DNA of 45,044 nucleotides from an uncultured Bacteroidales bacterium (GTDB taxonomy: Bacteria; Bacteroidota; Bacteroidia; Bacteroidales; UBA932). The notes beneath the pieces were generated by a model. The model was not told the DNA's origin. It worked only from the letters and a program-made list of their open reading frames with translations, and did no database searches. This document shows, one piece after another, positions 25,696 through 33,939 of the stretch. Within the stretch, counting starts at the first letter, position 1. The number at the start of each line of letters is the position of its first letter. The position numbers and the translations under genes were made by a program. The stretch spans positions 1 through 45,044 of the forward strand of contig CANBDX010000009.1 of the NCBI GenBank assembly GCA_947367315.1. The letters run 5' to 3'.

Positions 25696-26844
25696 ATGAA
25701 GATCTTAATTATTGACGACGAACGCTCCATCAGGAATTCGCTGAAGGAGATACTTGCCGATGAAGGTTATGATGTGGATGTGGCGGAAGACGGCGCACTG
25801 GGTTGTGCGATGGTGGACAAGGAAAAGTACAGCGTTATTTTCTGTGATATCAAGATGCCGGGAATGGACGGCCTTGAGGTGCTGGACAAACTGGTTGCAA
25901 TGGGCGTTGATTCTGCAGTAGTGATGATTTCCGGCCATGGTGACATAGACACGGCTGTAGAGTGCATAAAGAAAGGGGCATTCGACTACATTCAGAAACC
26001 CCTGGACCTCAACAGGATCCTTATCACTATCAAAAACGCTACAGAGAAGGTGTCTCTTGTAAAGGAGACCAGAATCCTTAAGAAAAAGGTCTATGGCCAG
26101 CCGATGATTGGTGAGTCGGCACCGATGCTTCAGATCAAGGATATGATCGAGAAGGTAGCACCTACAGATGCCAGAGTCCTGATTATCGGTGCCAACGGTA
26201 CGGGAAAGGAACTGGTAGCCCGTAACCTCCATCAGAAAAGCCGCCGTTCGACTATGCCGTATGTGGAAGTAAACTGTGCAGCCATTCCTTCGGAACTTAT
26301 AGAAAGCGAGCTCTTCGGCCATGAAAAAGGCTCCTTTACATCTGCAATCAGGCAGCATAAGGGTAAGTTCGAACAGGCTGACGGAGGCACGCTCTTCCTT
26401 GACGAGATCGGAGACATGTCGCTGGCAGCACAGGCGAAGGTGCTCCGTGTGCTTCAGGAAAGGAAACTTTCAAGGGTAGGAAGCGACAAGGATATCACTG
26501 TGGATGTGCGTGTCGTCGCGGCTACCAACAAGAACCTGAAGGAGGAAATCGCCAAGGGAACCTTCCGTGAAGACCTTTACCACCGCCTCAGCGTGATTGT
26601 CATCAATGTCCCTACCCTTGACGACAGAAAGGACGACATTCCGATGCTTGTGGAGCATTTCATCGATCAGATCTGTGCGGAGACAGGCATGCAGCCGCGT
26701 GATATAGACGCAGATGCCCTCATGCTGCTTGTGGACAAGAACTGGACGGGAAATATCCGTGAGCTGCGCAACGTGGTGGAGCGTCTGCTGATTCTCTCAG
26801 GCGAACGCATCACCGCATCGGATGTCAGGGCATATGCTCTTTAG
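25696..26844 (+). CDS. NtrC-family sigma-54 response regulator lacking a DNA-binding domain
   Basis: 382 residues from the ATG at 25696 (MKILIIDDERS); an in-frame ATG nine codons upstream is less likely. The receiver domain (1-120) has Asp6/Asp7 and the phosphoacceptor Asp51 (CDIKMPGMDG). The AAA+ domain has Walker A GANGTGKE (165-172), Walker B TLFLDE (232-237) and the sigma-54 contact loop as GSFTSA (212-217) rather than GAFTGA. It ends directly after the NIRELRNVVERLLIL helix, so the usual Fis-type helix-turn-helix is missing. It faces an NtrY-like kinase whose stop is one base away; the two are likely partners. Confidence 0.9.
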   Translation: MKILIIDDERSIRNSLKEILADEGYDVDVAEDGALGCAMVDKEKYSVIFCDIKMPGMDGLEVLDKLVAMGVDSAVVMISGHGDIDTAVECIKKGAFDYIQKPLDLNRILITIKNATEKVSLVKETRILKKKVYGQPMIGESAPMLQIKDMIEKVAPTDARVLIIGANGTGKELVARNLHQKSRRSTMPYVEVNCAAIPSELIESELFGHEKGSFTSAIRQHKGKFEQADGGTLFLDEIGDMSLAAQAKVLRVLQERKLSRVGSDKDITVDVRVVAATNKNLKEEIAKGTFREDLYHRLSVIVINVPTLDDRKDDIPMLVEHFIDQICAETGMQPRDIDADALMLLVDKNWTGNIRELRNVVERLLILSGERITASDVRAYAL

Positions 26845-26845
26845 C

Positions 26846-29800
26846 TTATTCCACGTATTTAGGTAGAGTGACGGTGAAGGAGGCTCCGCCGAGACTGAAT
26901 GACCTCTGATAGGAGATTTCTCCGTCACATTTTTCAACGATGTTGCGGCATATGGCCAGTCCAAGGCCTGTGCCGCCGCTTTTTGTCGTGAAGTTAGGAG
27001 TGAAGAGCCTGCTGAGATTCTCGTCCTTGACACCAGGACCGTTATCGTCGAACACGATGTCGTAGTAACCGTCACGCGTACTGTTGCGCAGACATATCAG
27101 GACACGTCCCAGAGGAGCTTCCTCTCCGTTTTCCAGCGCTTCCTTGCGCATGATTTCCACGGCCTGCACTGCATTGGTTATAAGGTTCACGAACACTCGG
27201 ATGAGCTGTGGCTTCGGAGCCTTGACGCGTGCATCTTCCATTCCTATATACCTGATGCGGATGCCTTCCCTGTTGTCGAAGATCAGCAGCTGGTCCTTCA
27301 ATGTCTTGTCGAGGTCCATTACTACAGGGGCCTCGCTGTAGAGCTTTGCGAATGTTGAGAATTCGTTGGCTGTGTCTGTAAGGATGTCAATGTGTTCCAG
27401 GACGACGGATGATACCTGGTCGAACTTCTCCTCCCATTTAGGATTGCCTTTCTGCTTCAGCCTTATGAGCCTCTGGATCTCCAGCTTTATAGGAGTCAGG
27501 GGATTCTTGATTTCATGTGCCACCTGACGCGCCATCTGGCTCCATGCCTTGTCGCGCTCGGCCTGGGCCAGCTGCATGCTGGAGTCGGAAAGCTCCTTCA
27601 CCATCCTGTTGTAGGCGTCCACGAGCGACGAGATTTCATCATCACGCTTGTAGATGATGTATTCGAGGTTGTTGATGTCAGCTGCATTCATCTTCTTTCC
27701 CATCTCGGAGAGAGGGGAGAAAAGGGCGTTCACCTCCCTTGTGCTGAAGAGCAGGGCCATTATCAGCAGCAGTATGAAGAGGTTTATCAGCAGGGCTGCA
27801 TGGAAGAAGGCCTCTCTCTGGAAGTCGTATCCGCTGTCTGTGTAAGGCACGCTTATAATGGCCATCATTTCCTTGTTGTCGTTGAACAGTGGTGCATATA
27901 GGGCCCAGTACCTGAAGTCAGCTATGCGTGCTTCGCTTATGAAGAACCTCTGGTTGAGGTGACGGATGTTATAGAATGCCTCCTGGTCGATGCGGTTGCC
28001 GATTATCATCTTCTCGAACACGTCCGGACTTGTGGAATGGAATACCTCGCCTGCCGGGGTATAGAGCGTTATGTCTGATTTCGTGGTCCTGCTTACATTC
28101 TCTACAGCAGCCTTGAAAGCTGGGGACGTGAGGTCCTGGAAGTTCTTTGCATATTTGGCCTGCGCGTCCAGCAGGGCCTGTATAGTTGTGATCTTGGACG
28201 ACATCAGGTTATGCATGTTGTCCTCGTTCCTTTTATATACGAAGAATACGCTCACCACTGTAAGGGTGGCGAGAATCAATGACGAGGATGTCAGCAGTAT
28301 GGTATTGATTCTTGTCTTGAAGTAGTTGCTTCCATGCTTTGTGCTTCTGTTCTTGCGGATGGTCACGAATACGTAGGTGAATCCGAGCAGCACCAGGAAA
28401 ATGTACGAGAATGAAGTGAAGAATATAAGGAAATGGCGTTGCGGACGTGAGATGATGACCATCTCATTGTCGCTTACCTTGTGGTTGAAATGCGTGAAGT
28501 CCTTTGAATGGGTGACCTTTGCATCCTTGTCTTTCTGAGACATGAGCTGGGTCTTGTCGAAGACGGTAGGGTAAGGGAAATTGCCCTTATATGACATCAG
28601 ATGGCCGTCTGAATATTTGGCATACGAGTATATTGCCGGAATGTTTATTTCACCTGGAGTGGATAACTTTCCGAGAAGATTCCTGTAACCCAAGTCATTC
28701 CTGTTGGAGTTGGGCTCTATTTCCAGCATCATTCTGGTTACACCGTGCTCCTTGGAATAGAAAAGGAAGACTCCTGCATATCTGAAGCTGCCGTTATTGT
28801 CACTCACGAACAGGAACCTTGAATTCTCCGCTATGGGGTTGCCGTTTCTCACGACTTCGGCAAAATAGTCCATGGCGTCCTTGTCCTGATCCCGGAAGAT
28901 CATGATGCTTATGCCGTGGCTCTGCCTGATGCGGGAGAGATAATTCTCCGTGACTCTGTTCAGAATCATTCCGCTTGTCTTGTCCATGGTGCTCAGGGTG
29001 GATATGAGCTGGTCTGATGCGATGGCATCCTCTACGGCCCTGAGCCTGATTTCTAGTCCAAGGTCCCTGTCCACAGCCAGTCTGTTAGCCCAGACCATGA
29101 CCCTGTCCTGCTCCTTCTGGAATCCCATCTTGGCGGATGCCACCGAGAAATACATCGAGCACACGAATGCGAATGCCGCGAGATACTTCAGGGAGAAGAA
29201 ATTGATCCTTCTGCCTGTGATCTCCCTGATTGCCGGTGCGCACATCTGCAGAAGCATCATTATGCAGAAGAGCAGAGCCATATAGGAAATATATACAAGT
29301 ATGGTATATATGATGCTGCTGTTCCACATGTACAGGTCCATCGATATGCTTGAGTTGAAAATCAGACTCCTGATGGACAGGTGCGTGTATACGATGATGC
29401 ATAGCACTGCAGCTGCTATTGTGCATATGTATATGACAAGATGTCTGAAACGTTTCTTCCTGTCCTTCTGCGCGGACTTGAGGAAATCTTCCCGTACAAG
29501 ATAAGAGCAGAGGAAGAAAAGGCTTATGTAGGTATTGGTCAGCAGAAGTGCTCCGAGCGAGAAGAAGAAGGTACCGTCGGCATAGATGTTAGGGGAGAAT
29601 ATGTCTGCGCTTCCGTTCATCTGCACTCCCCAGATATATGCCATCAGGAACAGTATGCTTATGGTGCATGTCACCACGAGATAGACCTTTCTGGTGCGGT
29701 GCCCGGCCAGAAACAGGACGGTGGCTGCGGCAAAAAGGAGCAGGCTTATCCATCGTAGGAGCGAGTTGTCGAAGAACGGAGCTGACGAACTGGTGTCACG

Positions 29801-30421
29801 CAGAATCTTGAAGAGAGGTCTTCCTTCGATGGTGACGGCCGAGCCTCCGCTGTGGTTCAGAGGGAGAACAGTGTATCTGGTGGACAGCTTCAGCTTCGGA
29901 TTGACTCCGTTTTCATTCCTCCTTACATCGTCAATGAGGGTGTTCTGGATCTCGATTCCGGCAATCACCTTGTCATTGAATTGTCCGTTTACGGACTTCA
30001 CAAGATACCATTTCGGACCAAGACTGACAAACGAGAGGTCTTCGGTGACTTCTGCCAGTGGAGATGTTATCCGGCTCTTGAGATTGGTCAGCCTCTGGAA
30101 TACCATACGACTGCTGATGTCGTCGTTCAGTACCGAGAACTGGTTGGACCATGCCTGAAGCGAGTCATTCACATAGCGGTAGATGACCATGTCTTCCGGC
30201 AGGGGGTCTATATGAGTTTTGGCCTCCAGCGGAGAGTCCAGTGTCTGGGTGATATGACGGTCGAGAATCTCCAGGCGCTGCCGTATCTTATATTCCATAC
30301 GTCTTGCCGCTCTTTCTGTGTTCCCTTCTGTGCCGTTTCCGGCCATTGAAAGCAAGAACAGAAAAAGTGCTGCAAGGAAGACCGCCAGCGGAAGCTTCTT
30401 ATTTAAAAGCCTTTTTCTCAT
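26846..30421 (-). CDS. Large NtrY-like membrane histidine kinase
   Basis: 1191 residues. A first membrane helix is at about 11-28. A periplasmic part and a multi-helix membrane block (about 220-430) follow, then a second sensor part. Two helices lie near 665-690 and 715-735, then another extracytoplasmic segment and a last helix near 885-907. A HAMP-like region precedes the DHp domain, where His969 sits in QVAHEIKNPLTPIKLE, the NtrY-type H box. The ATPase domain has NLITNAVQA, DDNGPGV and GGTGLGLAIC. The signal sensed is unknown. It is convergent with the response regulator gene and starts two bases after the rlmH stop, in an rlmH-kinase operon. Confidence 0.92.
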   Translation of the reverse strand: MRKRLLNKKLPLAVFLAALFLFLLSMAGNGTEGNTERAARRMEYKIRQRLEILDRHITQTLDSPLEAKTHIDPLPEDMVIYRYVNDSLQAWSNQFSVLNDDISSRMVFQRLTNLKSRITSPLAEVTEDLSFVSLGPKWYLVKSVNGQFNDKVIAGIEIQNTLIDDVRRNENGVNPKLKLSTRYTVLPLNHSGGSAVTIEGRPLFKILRDTSSSAPFFDNSLLRWISLLLFAAATVLFLAGHRTRKVYLVVTCTISILFLMAYIWGVQMNGSADIFSPNIYADGTFFFSLGALLLTNTYISLFFLCSYLVREDFLKSAQKDRKKRFRHLVIYICTIAAAVLCIIVYTHLSIRSLIFNSSISMDLYMWNSSIIYTILVYISYMALLFCIMMLLQMCAPAIREITGRRINFFSLKYLAAFAFVCSMYFSVASAKMGFQKEQDRVMVWANRLAVDRDLGLEIRLRAVEDAIASDQLISTLSTMDKTSGMILNRVTENYLSRIRQSHGISIMIFRDQDKDAMDYFAEVVRNGNPIAENSRFLFVSDNNGSFRYAGVFLFYSKEHGVTRMMLEIEPNSNRNDLGYRNLLGKLSTPGEINIPAIYSYAKYSDGHLMSYKGNFPYPTVFDKTQLMSQKDKDAKVTHSKDFTHFNHKVSDNEMVIISRPQRHFLIFFTSFSYIFLVLLGFTYVFVTIRKNRSTKHGSNYFKTRINTILLTSSSLILATLTVVSVFFVYKRNEDNMHNLMSSKITTIQALLDAQAKYAKNFQDLTSPAFKAAVENVSRTTKSDITLYTPAGEVFHSTSPDVFEKMIIGNRIDQEAFYNIRHLNQRFFISEARIADFRYWALYAPLFNDNKEMMAIISVPYTDSGYDFQREAFFHAALLINLFILLLIMALLFSTREVNALFSPLSEMGKKMNAADINNLEYIIYKRDDEISSLVDAYNRMVKELSDSSMQLAQAERDKAWSQMARQVAHEIKNPLTPIKLEIQRLIRLKQKGNPKWEEKFDQVSSVVLEHIDILTDTANEFSTFAKLYSEAPVVMDLDKTLKDQLLIFDNREGIRIRYIGMEDARVKAPKPQLIRVFVNLITNAVQAVEIMRKEALENGEEAPLGRVLICLRNSTRDGYYDIVFDDNGPGVKDENLSRLFTPNFTTKSGGTGLGLAICRNIVEKCDGEISYQRSFSLGGASFTVTLPKYVE

Positions 30422-30423
30422 CT

Positions 30424-30897
30424 TTACTCATGGTGATAAGGTTCTCCTCTCATGATGGTAAAGGCACGGTATAGCTGCTCGGCGAATATTGCCCTTACCA
30501 TCTGGTGCGAAAATGTCATCCTGGAAAGGGATATCTTGGAGTCCGCTCTTTTATAAACGGGCTCGGAGAATCCGTATGCGCCTCCGATGACGAACACCAT
30601 GTCCTTTCCTGTATATGAAATCTTGTCCTGAAGTATCTTTGCCCATTCTACTGAAGTGAATTCCTTCCCGTGCTCGTCCAGCAGGATGAGGTCGTCTGAG
30701 GGGCGCACATTCTTGAGGATGAGTTCTCCCTCGCGTGTCTTTATCTGGTCCTTGCTTAGAGATGAGACTCCCTTGAGTTCCGGAATCTCCACAATTGAGA
30801 AAGGAATATAATGCTTGAGTCTGGATACATATATATCCAGACCCTGCTTTACCCAGTCTCTGTCTGTCTTTCCTACTGTGAGCAATGTTATTTTCAT
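30424..30897 (-). CDS. rlmH: 23S rRNA pseudouridine-1915 N3-methyltransferase RlmH
   Basis: 157 residues from the ATG at 30897 (MKITLLTVGKTD), the family's normal length; 15 further upstream codons are open but lie across the promoter. SPOUT/alpha-beta-knot motifs are present: LDEHGKEFTS, FVIGGAYGFSEPVY and the C-terminal RAFTIMRGEPYHHE. It methylates the pseudouridine of 23S helix 69 on assembled ribosomes. It is first in the operon with the histidine kinase. Confidence 0.97.
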   Translation of the reverse strand: MKITLLTVGKTDRDWVKQGLDIYVSRLKHYIPFSIVEIPELKGVSSLSKDQIKTREGELILKNVRPSDDLILLDEHGKEFTSVEWAKILQDKISYTGKDMVFVIGGAYGFSEPVYKRADSKISLSRMTFSHQMVRAIFAEQLYRAFTIMRGEPYHHE

Positions 30898-30919
30898 CAG
30901 GTCATAATCATGTAACCCA

Positions 30920-30927
30920 CAAATATA
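30920..30927 (-). promoter_or_regulatory. -7 box of the rlmH-kinase operon
   Basis: On the minus strand this is TATATTTG, an exact TAnnTTTG match 23 bases before the rlmH start. This supports 30897 as the start, since the frame's earlier ATG lies upstream of it. Confidence 0.6.
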
Positions 30928-30987
30928 AGCAATAATCTGCAAAAAGCTTGCCTTGGGATCATAATACGTCGGCGGGACAGCTCCTGC

Positions 30988-31017
30988 ATGTCATTGCGGG
31001 CGAAGCATGGCAATCTT
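30988..31017 (+). repeat. Short dispersed repeat (GTCATT...CGAAG family), intergenic
   Basis: Bases 30990-31010 begin GTCATTGCGGGCGAAGCATG and are followed by GCAATCTT. The head, the GCGAAG core and the AATCT tail match the copies in metG and murB. This one is not in a gene; it lies just upstream of the DUF4783 promoter. Confidence 0.65.
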
Positions 31018-31027
31018 TCGGACATGT

Positions 31028-31058
31028 TTTGCATGGTGCGGATTTTGCAGTATATTTG
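31028..31058 (+). promoter_or_regulatory. Promoter of the DUF4783 gene
   Basis: TTTG at 31028-31031, a 19-base spacer, then TATATTTG at 31051-31058. Both boxes match the consensus, 24 bases before the start at 31082. Confidence 0.75.
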
Positions 31059-31081
31059 TCCCGGTTTTCCCTGATATTAAG

Positions 31082-31489
31082 ATGAACAGAATCCTTTCCA
31101 TATTGATTGCTTCAGCTGCAATGTTGGTGTCCGCGTCCTCGGCCTATGCTCAGGAAAGCGGCTATGATGTGTTCAACCCGATATCGAAATACCTTGCCAA
31201 GGGAGATGCCGAGAGGCTTTCCGCGTGGTTTTCAGACAATCTGGAGGTGACGATATTCGCCACCTCCAACGATTCGAGCCGCAATCAGGCCCGTCAGATA
31301 TTGAAGTCCTTCTTCAGGTCCTATACTCCACGTTCGTTCGTGATCAATCATAAGGCAGGACGTCCGAACATGAAGTACGCTCTCGGTACTCTGAATGCCG
31401 GCGGCGAAATGTTCACGGTCACCATATTCGTGAATTTCACTGAAACTGAATGCCGTATCCAGCAGTTGAAAATCGAACGTCTGGACTAA
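31082..31489 (+). CDS. Secreted DUF4783 protein
   Basis: 135 residues from the ATG at 31082. The frame is open 25 codons further upstream, but that part covers the promoter and reads as nonsense. A signal peptide (MNRILSILIASAAMLVSASS, cleaved after AYA-Q) leads a small alpha+beta domain: FNPISKYLAKGDAERLSAWFSDNLEVTIF, then SRNQARQILKSFFRSY and a strand-rich end. This matches the Bacteroidota-specific DUF4783 family, whose fold resembles NTF2/SnoaL. Function unknown. Confidence 0.88.
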   Translation: MNRILSILIASAAMLVSASSAYAQESGYDVFNPISKYLAKGDAERLSAWFSDNLEVTIFATSNDSSRNQARQILKSFFRSYTPRSFVINHKAGRPNMKYALGTLNAGGEMFTVTIFVNFTETECRIQQLKIERLD

Positions 31490-31515
31490 TTTCGTTGCTT
31501 ATACCCCCCATATGA

Positions 31516-31601
31516 CAGAAGGATGTTGATGGAGATGACATGCCACCCACGGCTATGGGGTGCCCTCGAGGGCAAGGGTCATCGGAATCAACATCCTTCT
31601 G
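31516..31601. repeat. 86-base nested inverted repeat with cloverleaf-like potential
   Basis: Perfect 15-bp arms lie at 31516-31530 (CAGAAGGATGTTGAT) and 31587-31601. Inside them a second pair (GATGAC 31534-31539, GTCATC 31578-31583, allowing one base of offset) brackets TGCC/GGCA and ACCC/GGGT pairings and the perfect 12-base palindrome GCCCTCGAGGGC (31562-31573). No T-tract follows on either strand. The right end abuts the exonuclease III stop codon. Candidates are a structured terminator or RNA, or a miniature mobile element with 15-bp terminal repeats. Confidence 0.7.
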
Positions 31602-32390
31602 CTATTTAAGAATCAGTTCCACAGGGCAGTGGTCGGAGCCGAAGATTTCCTGATGGATCGATGCTCCTTCAAGCCTGTCTATAAGATTATTGCTCACTAC
31701 AAAATAGTCTATGCGCCAGCCTGCGTTTCTCTGTCGGGCCTGGAACCTGTATGACCACCATGAATACTCGTCCTTTGCGTCAGGATGGAAATAGCGGAAG
31801 GTGTCAGTGAAGCCTGCGTCGAGAAGTTCGGTGAACTTGCCGCGTTCCTCGTCGGTAAAGCCTGCATTGCGTCTGTTGCCTGCCGGGTTCTTGATGTCGA
31901 TTTCCTGATGAGCCACATTAAGGTCCCCGCAGACGATGACGCCTTTCTTCCGGAGCGCTCCGTCTGCAGCTGTGAATTCCCTCTCCGCCAGTGAATGCAG
32001 ATATGTCCTGAAGTCGTCATCCCACTTCATCCTGTAGTCCAGCCTCTTGAGTTCGTCCTGGGAGTTTGGGGTATAGACGCATACGAGGAAGAAATCTTCC
32101 ATTTCAAGTGTTATCACACGGCCTTCGTGGTCATGTTCGTCGATTCCGAGCCCGTATGTCACGGCCACAGGTGTGTGCTTCGTGTAGATGGCTGTACCCG
32201 AATAGCCCTTCTTGTCGGCATAGTTCCAGTAGGACTGGTATCCGAGAAACTCCAGGTCCAGCTGTCCTGCCTGCATCTTGGTTTCCTGCAGACAGAAGAA
32301 ATCGGCGTCCAGTTCAGCAAAAATATCAGCAAACCCTTTCCCGCACACGGCCCTCAGACCGTTTACATTCCATGATATGAATTTATACAT
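31602..32390 (-). CDS. xth: Exodeoxyribonuclease III / AP endonuclease
   Basis: 262 residues from the ATG at 32390 ([14 protein letters not shown]); 14 further open codons upstream overlap the promoter. ExoA/Xth family enzymes cut at abasic sites and degrade one DNA strand in base-excision repair. Catalytic motifs: Asn8 (SWNVNG), Glu36 (LQETKM), [18 protein letters not shown] and the C-terminal GSDHCPVEL His. The stop codon touches the inverted repeat at 31516-31601. Confidence 0.96.
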   Translation of the reverse strand: MYKFISWNVNGLRAVCGKGFADIFAELDADFFCLQETKMQAGQLDLEFLGYQSYWNYADKKGYSGTAIYTKHTPVAVTYGLGIDEHDHEGRVITLEMEDFFLVCVYTPNSQDELKRLDYRMKWDDDFRTYLHSLAEREFTAADGALRKKGVIVCGDLNVAHQEIDIKNPAGNRRNAGFTDEERGKFTELLDAGFTDTFRYFHPDAKDEYSWWSYRFQARQRNAGWRIDYFVVSNNLIDRLEGASIHQEIFGSDHCPVELILK

Positions 32391-32407
32391 AGCCTTCTGT
32401 TTTTTCG

Positions 32408-32415
32408 CAAATATA
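32408..32415 (-). promoter_or_regulatory. -7 box of the exonuclease III gene
   Basis: On the minus strand this is TATATTTG, 18 bases before the start at 32390. It overlaps the T-tract of the terminator of the upstream small gene, so terminator and promoter are packed together. Confidence 0.6.
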
Positions 32416-32458
32416 AAAAATACTCGCGGCATCCCGAAAATTTTCAGGGTACCGCGAG
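32415..32458 (-). terminator. Terminator of the 91-residue protein gene
   Basis: Read on the minus strand, CTCGCGG (32458-32452) pairs with CCGCGAG (32429-32423). There is additional CCC/GGG pairing inside, and TATTTTTTA follows. It lies 33 bases after the stop of the small gene. Confidence 0.75.
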
Positions 32459-32490
32459 CGCTTTTACTGCAAGACTGCTTGCCAGATGGC

Positions 32491-32766
32491 TTACGCCTGC
32501 TTTGAAACTACGGCGCTAAGCTTTTCGCAGAGCTCGTCGAGTTTCTCGAACATCTCCTTTGTGAGACCGTTGTAGTAAGCTCTCTTCTTGCCTTCAGGGT
32601 GGTTTGCCCTGTGCTTGAGGTCGTTGTAAAGCTCTACAGCCTCGTCGATTATCTGTGCGATTTCGTCAGCATCCTTGTGTGGATTGAGAGCTACGAAAAG
32701 AGCGCAGTCATCAATGAACTCTGCCACGAAATACTCAATGTCTTTCTTGAAAACTCTAAGATTCAT
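32491..32766 (-). CDS. Small conserved protein of unknown function
   Basis: 91 residues, acidic and mostly helical ([39 protein letters not shown]), with no signal peptide or membrane helix. I recall similar short proteins ([14 protein letters not shown]...) in many Bacteroidales but no assigned function. It has its own promoter and terminator, so it is a single-gene unit that is probably well expressed. Confidence 0.85.
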   Translation of the reverse strand: MNLRVFKKDIEYFVAEFIDDCALFVALNPHKDADEIAQIIDEAVELYNDLKHRANHPEGKKRAYYNGLTKEMFEKLDELCEKLSAVVSKQA

Positions 32767-32799
32767 AGTAAATACGTATTTAATTTGTTATAACGGGGA

Positions 32800-32829
32800 C
32801 AAAGGTAATATTTTTTGACAAAACACCAA
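32800..32829 (-). promoter_or_regulatory. Promoter of the 91-residue protein gene
   Basis: On the minus strand, CTTG (32830-32827) precedes TACCTTTG (32807-32800) by 19 bases. The -7 box matches the consensus and the -33 box matches its TTG core. The leader is about 27-33 bases. Confidence 0.6.
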
Positions 32830-32842
32830 GCATTGACATGAC

Positions 32843-33886
32843 CTATAAGTTGCCGTCGCAATATGCCGGACTCTGGAGGATTGGAATGAGGCCCTTGCCC
32901 TGATATGAGATGAAGCGGCGGGCAGCAACAAGCTTGTGGGAGTTCTCGTAGTAGTCTGCTTCCCCCGGAATCAGTGAGTTGATGCGCACTTTATGTGAAG
33001 CATGTATTATTTTGCCATCACCTATATAGAGTCCTACATGGGTGATTTTCCCTTTTTTAAGAAATGTGTCAGGAGTACCGAAGAAGACGAGGTCACCTTT
33101 CTGCAAATGCTTTATCCTTCTGGTCATCTCGTCCCTGAAGGCGTCGCCTTTTTCCGGGGTTATCGCATGGTTTGCCTCCATGACTATCTCCCTGCCGTAG
33201 TTTATCTGCTGGGATGCGTTCCTTGGCAGGAGGTATCCGTTCATGAAGAATGTCAGACGGACCAGACCGCTGCAGTCGAGACCTTTGGATGATGCGCCTC
33301 CCCACAGATAAGGGGTGCCTTCGAACTGCGTGGCAGTGCTTATGATATGGTCCTGAGTGAGACTCTGCCTGCTTGCCCATTTCTCAAACTCTGCAAGGTC
33401 TTCAAGCGGAGTCCATCCTTTTCTGCCGTCCGGAAGCACGACTTCCGCCCATTTGCTCTTCACTGAAGGCTTGGGATTCTTTCCTGCTGTATATGCCACT
33501 CTCACCAGACAGCCCATGGACAGGTCGGAGAGTCTTGCAGCCTGCCTTGACTGTGAGGCATAGACCCCGCTGTGGTGGGCTGTGCATATATATTTCGGGG
33601 CAGCCATGTACTGGTCGAGATCTTTCTGGCTCATCTCCACAAGTCCGAGGTCGGTGCACCAGGCTGTGTATGGTTCCGGGGTCACTACCTGTCTCCAGTA
33701 GCCCTGCTCTCCCACGATCTCCACGACAGTTCCCATCAGCGACTGGGTTTCGAGCGCCGATTCGTAGTCCGGCATGGCTCTCATCATGTTTTCCGAAAGC
33801 GCTGTGACCCCCATTCTCCTGGTCTGTCCTGCCGCTGCCGTCGCGATGGTCACTGCAGCAAGCAGTATGAATATTCTTCTTGTCAT
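32843..33886 (-). CDS. Secreted NlpC/P60 peptidoglycan endopeptidase with SH3-like domains
   Basis: 347 residues with a signal peptide (about 1-20). Two bacterial SH3-like segments (about 22-85 and 100-165) target the cell wall. The NlpC/P60 domain (about 180-310) has the catalytic Cys205 in LDCSGLVRL, His283 in ITHVGLYIG and a third polar residue at His295 (IIHAS). The architecture matches gamma-D-glutamyl-diamino-acid endopeptidases of Bacteroidota (YkfC-like), which trim stem peptides for recycling. It is divergent from the radical SAM gene. Confidence 0.93.
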   Translation of the reverse strand: MTRRIFILLAAVTIATAAAGQTRRMGVTALSENMMRAMPDYESALETQSLMGTVVEIVGEQGYWRQVVTPEPYTAWCTDLGLVEMSQKDLDQYMAAPKYICTAHHSGVYASQSRQAARLSDLSMGCLVRVAYTAGKNPKPSVKSKWAEVVLPDGRKGWTPLEDLAEFEKWASRQSLTQDHIISTATQFEGTPYLWGGASSKGLDCSGLVRLTFFMNGYLLPRNASQQINYGREIVMEANHAITPEKGDAFRDEMTRRIKHLQKGDLVFFGTPDTFLKKGKITHVGLYIGDGKIIHASHKVRINSLIPGEADYYENSHKLVAARRFISYQGKGLIPILQSPAYCDGNL

Positions 33887-33925
33887 AAGTGCCTCAATTT
33901 TTTACAAACATACACAAAATATGAT

Positions 33926-33933
33926 TACTTTTG
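33926..33933 (+). promoter_or_regulatory. -7 box of the YhcC-like gene; transcript probably leaderless
   Basis: TACTTTTG matches TAnnTTTG and ends only six bases before the ATG at 33940. A start site at the usual distance would lie within about 0-3 bases of the ATG. Confidence 0.55.
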
Positions 33934-33939
33934 CACTCT

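Noticed and set aside
31007..31081. 25-codon extension of the DUF4783 protein
   Set aside because: It covers a full consensus promoter (31028-31058) and precedes a perfect signal peptide beginning at 31082.
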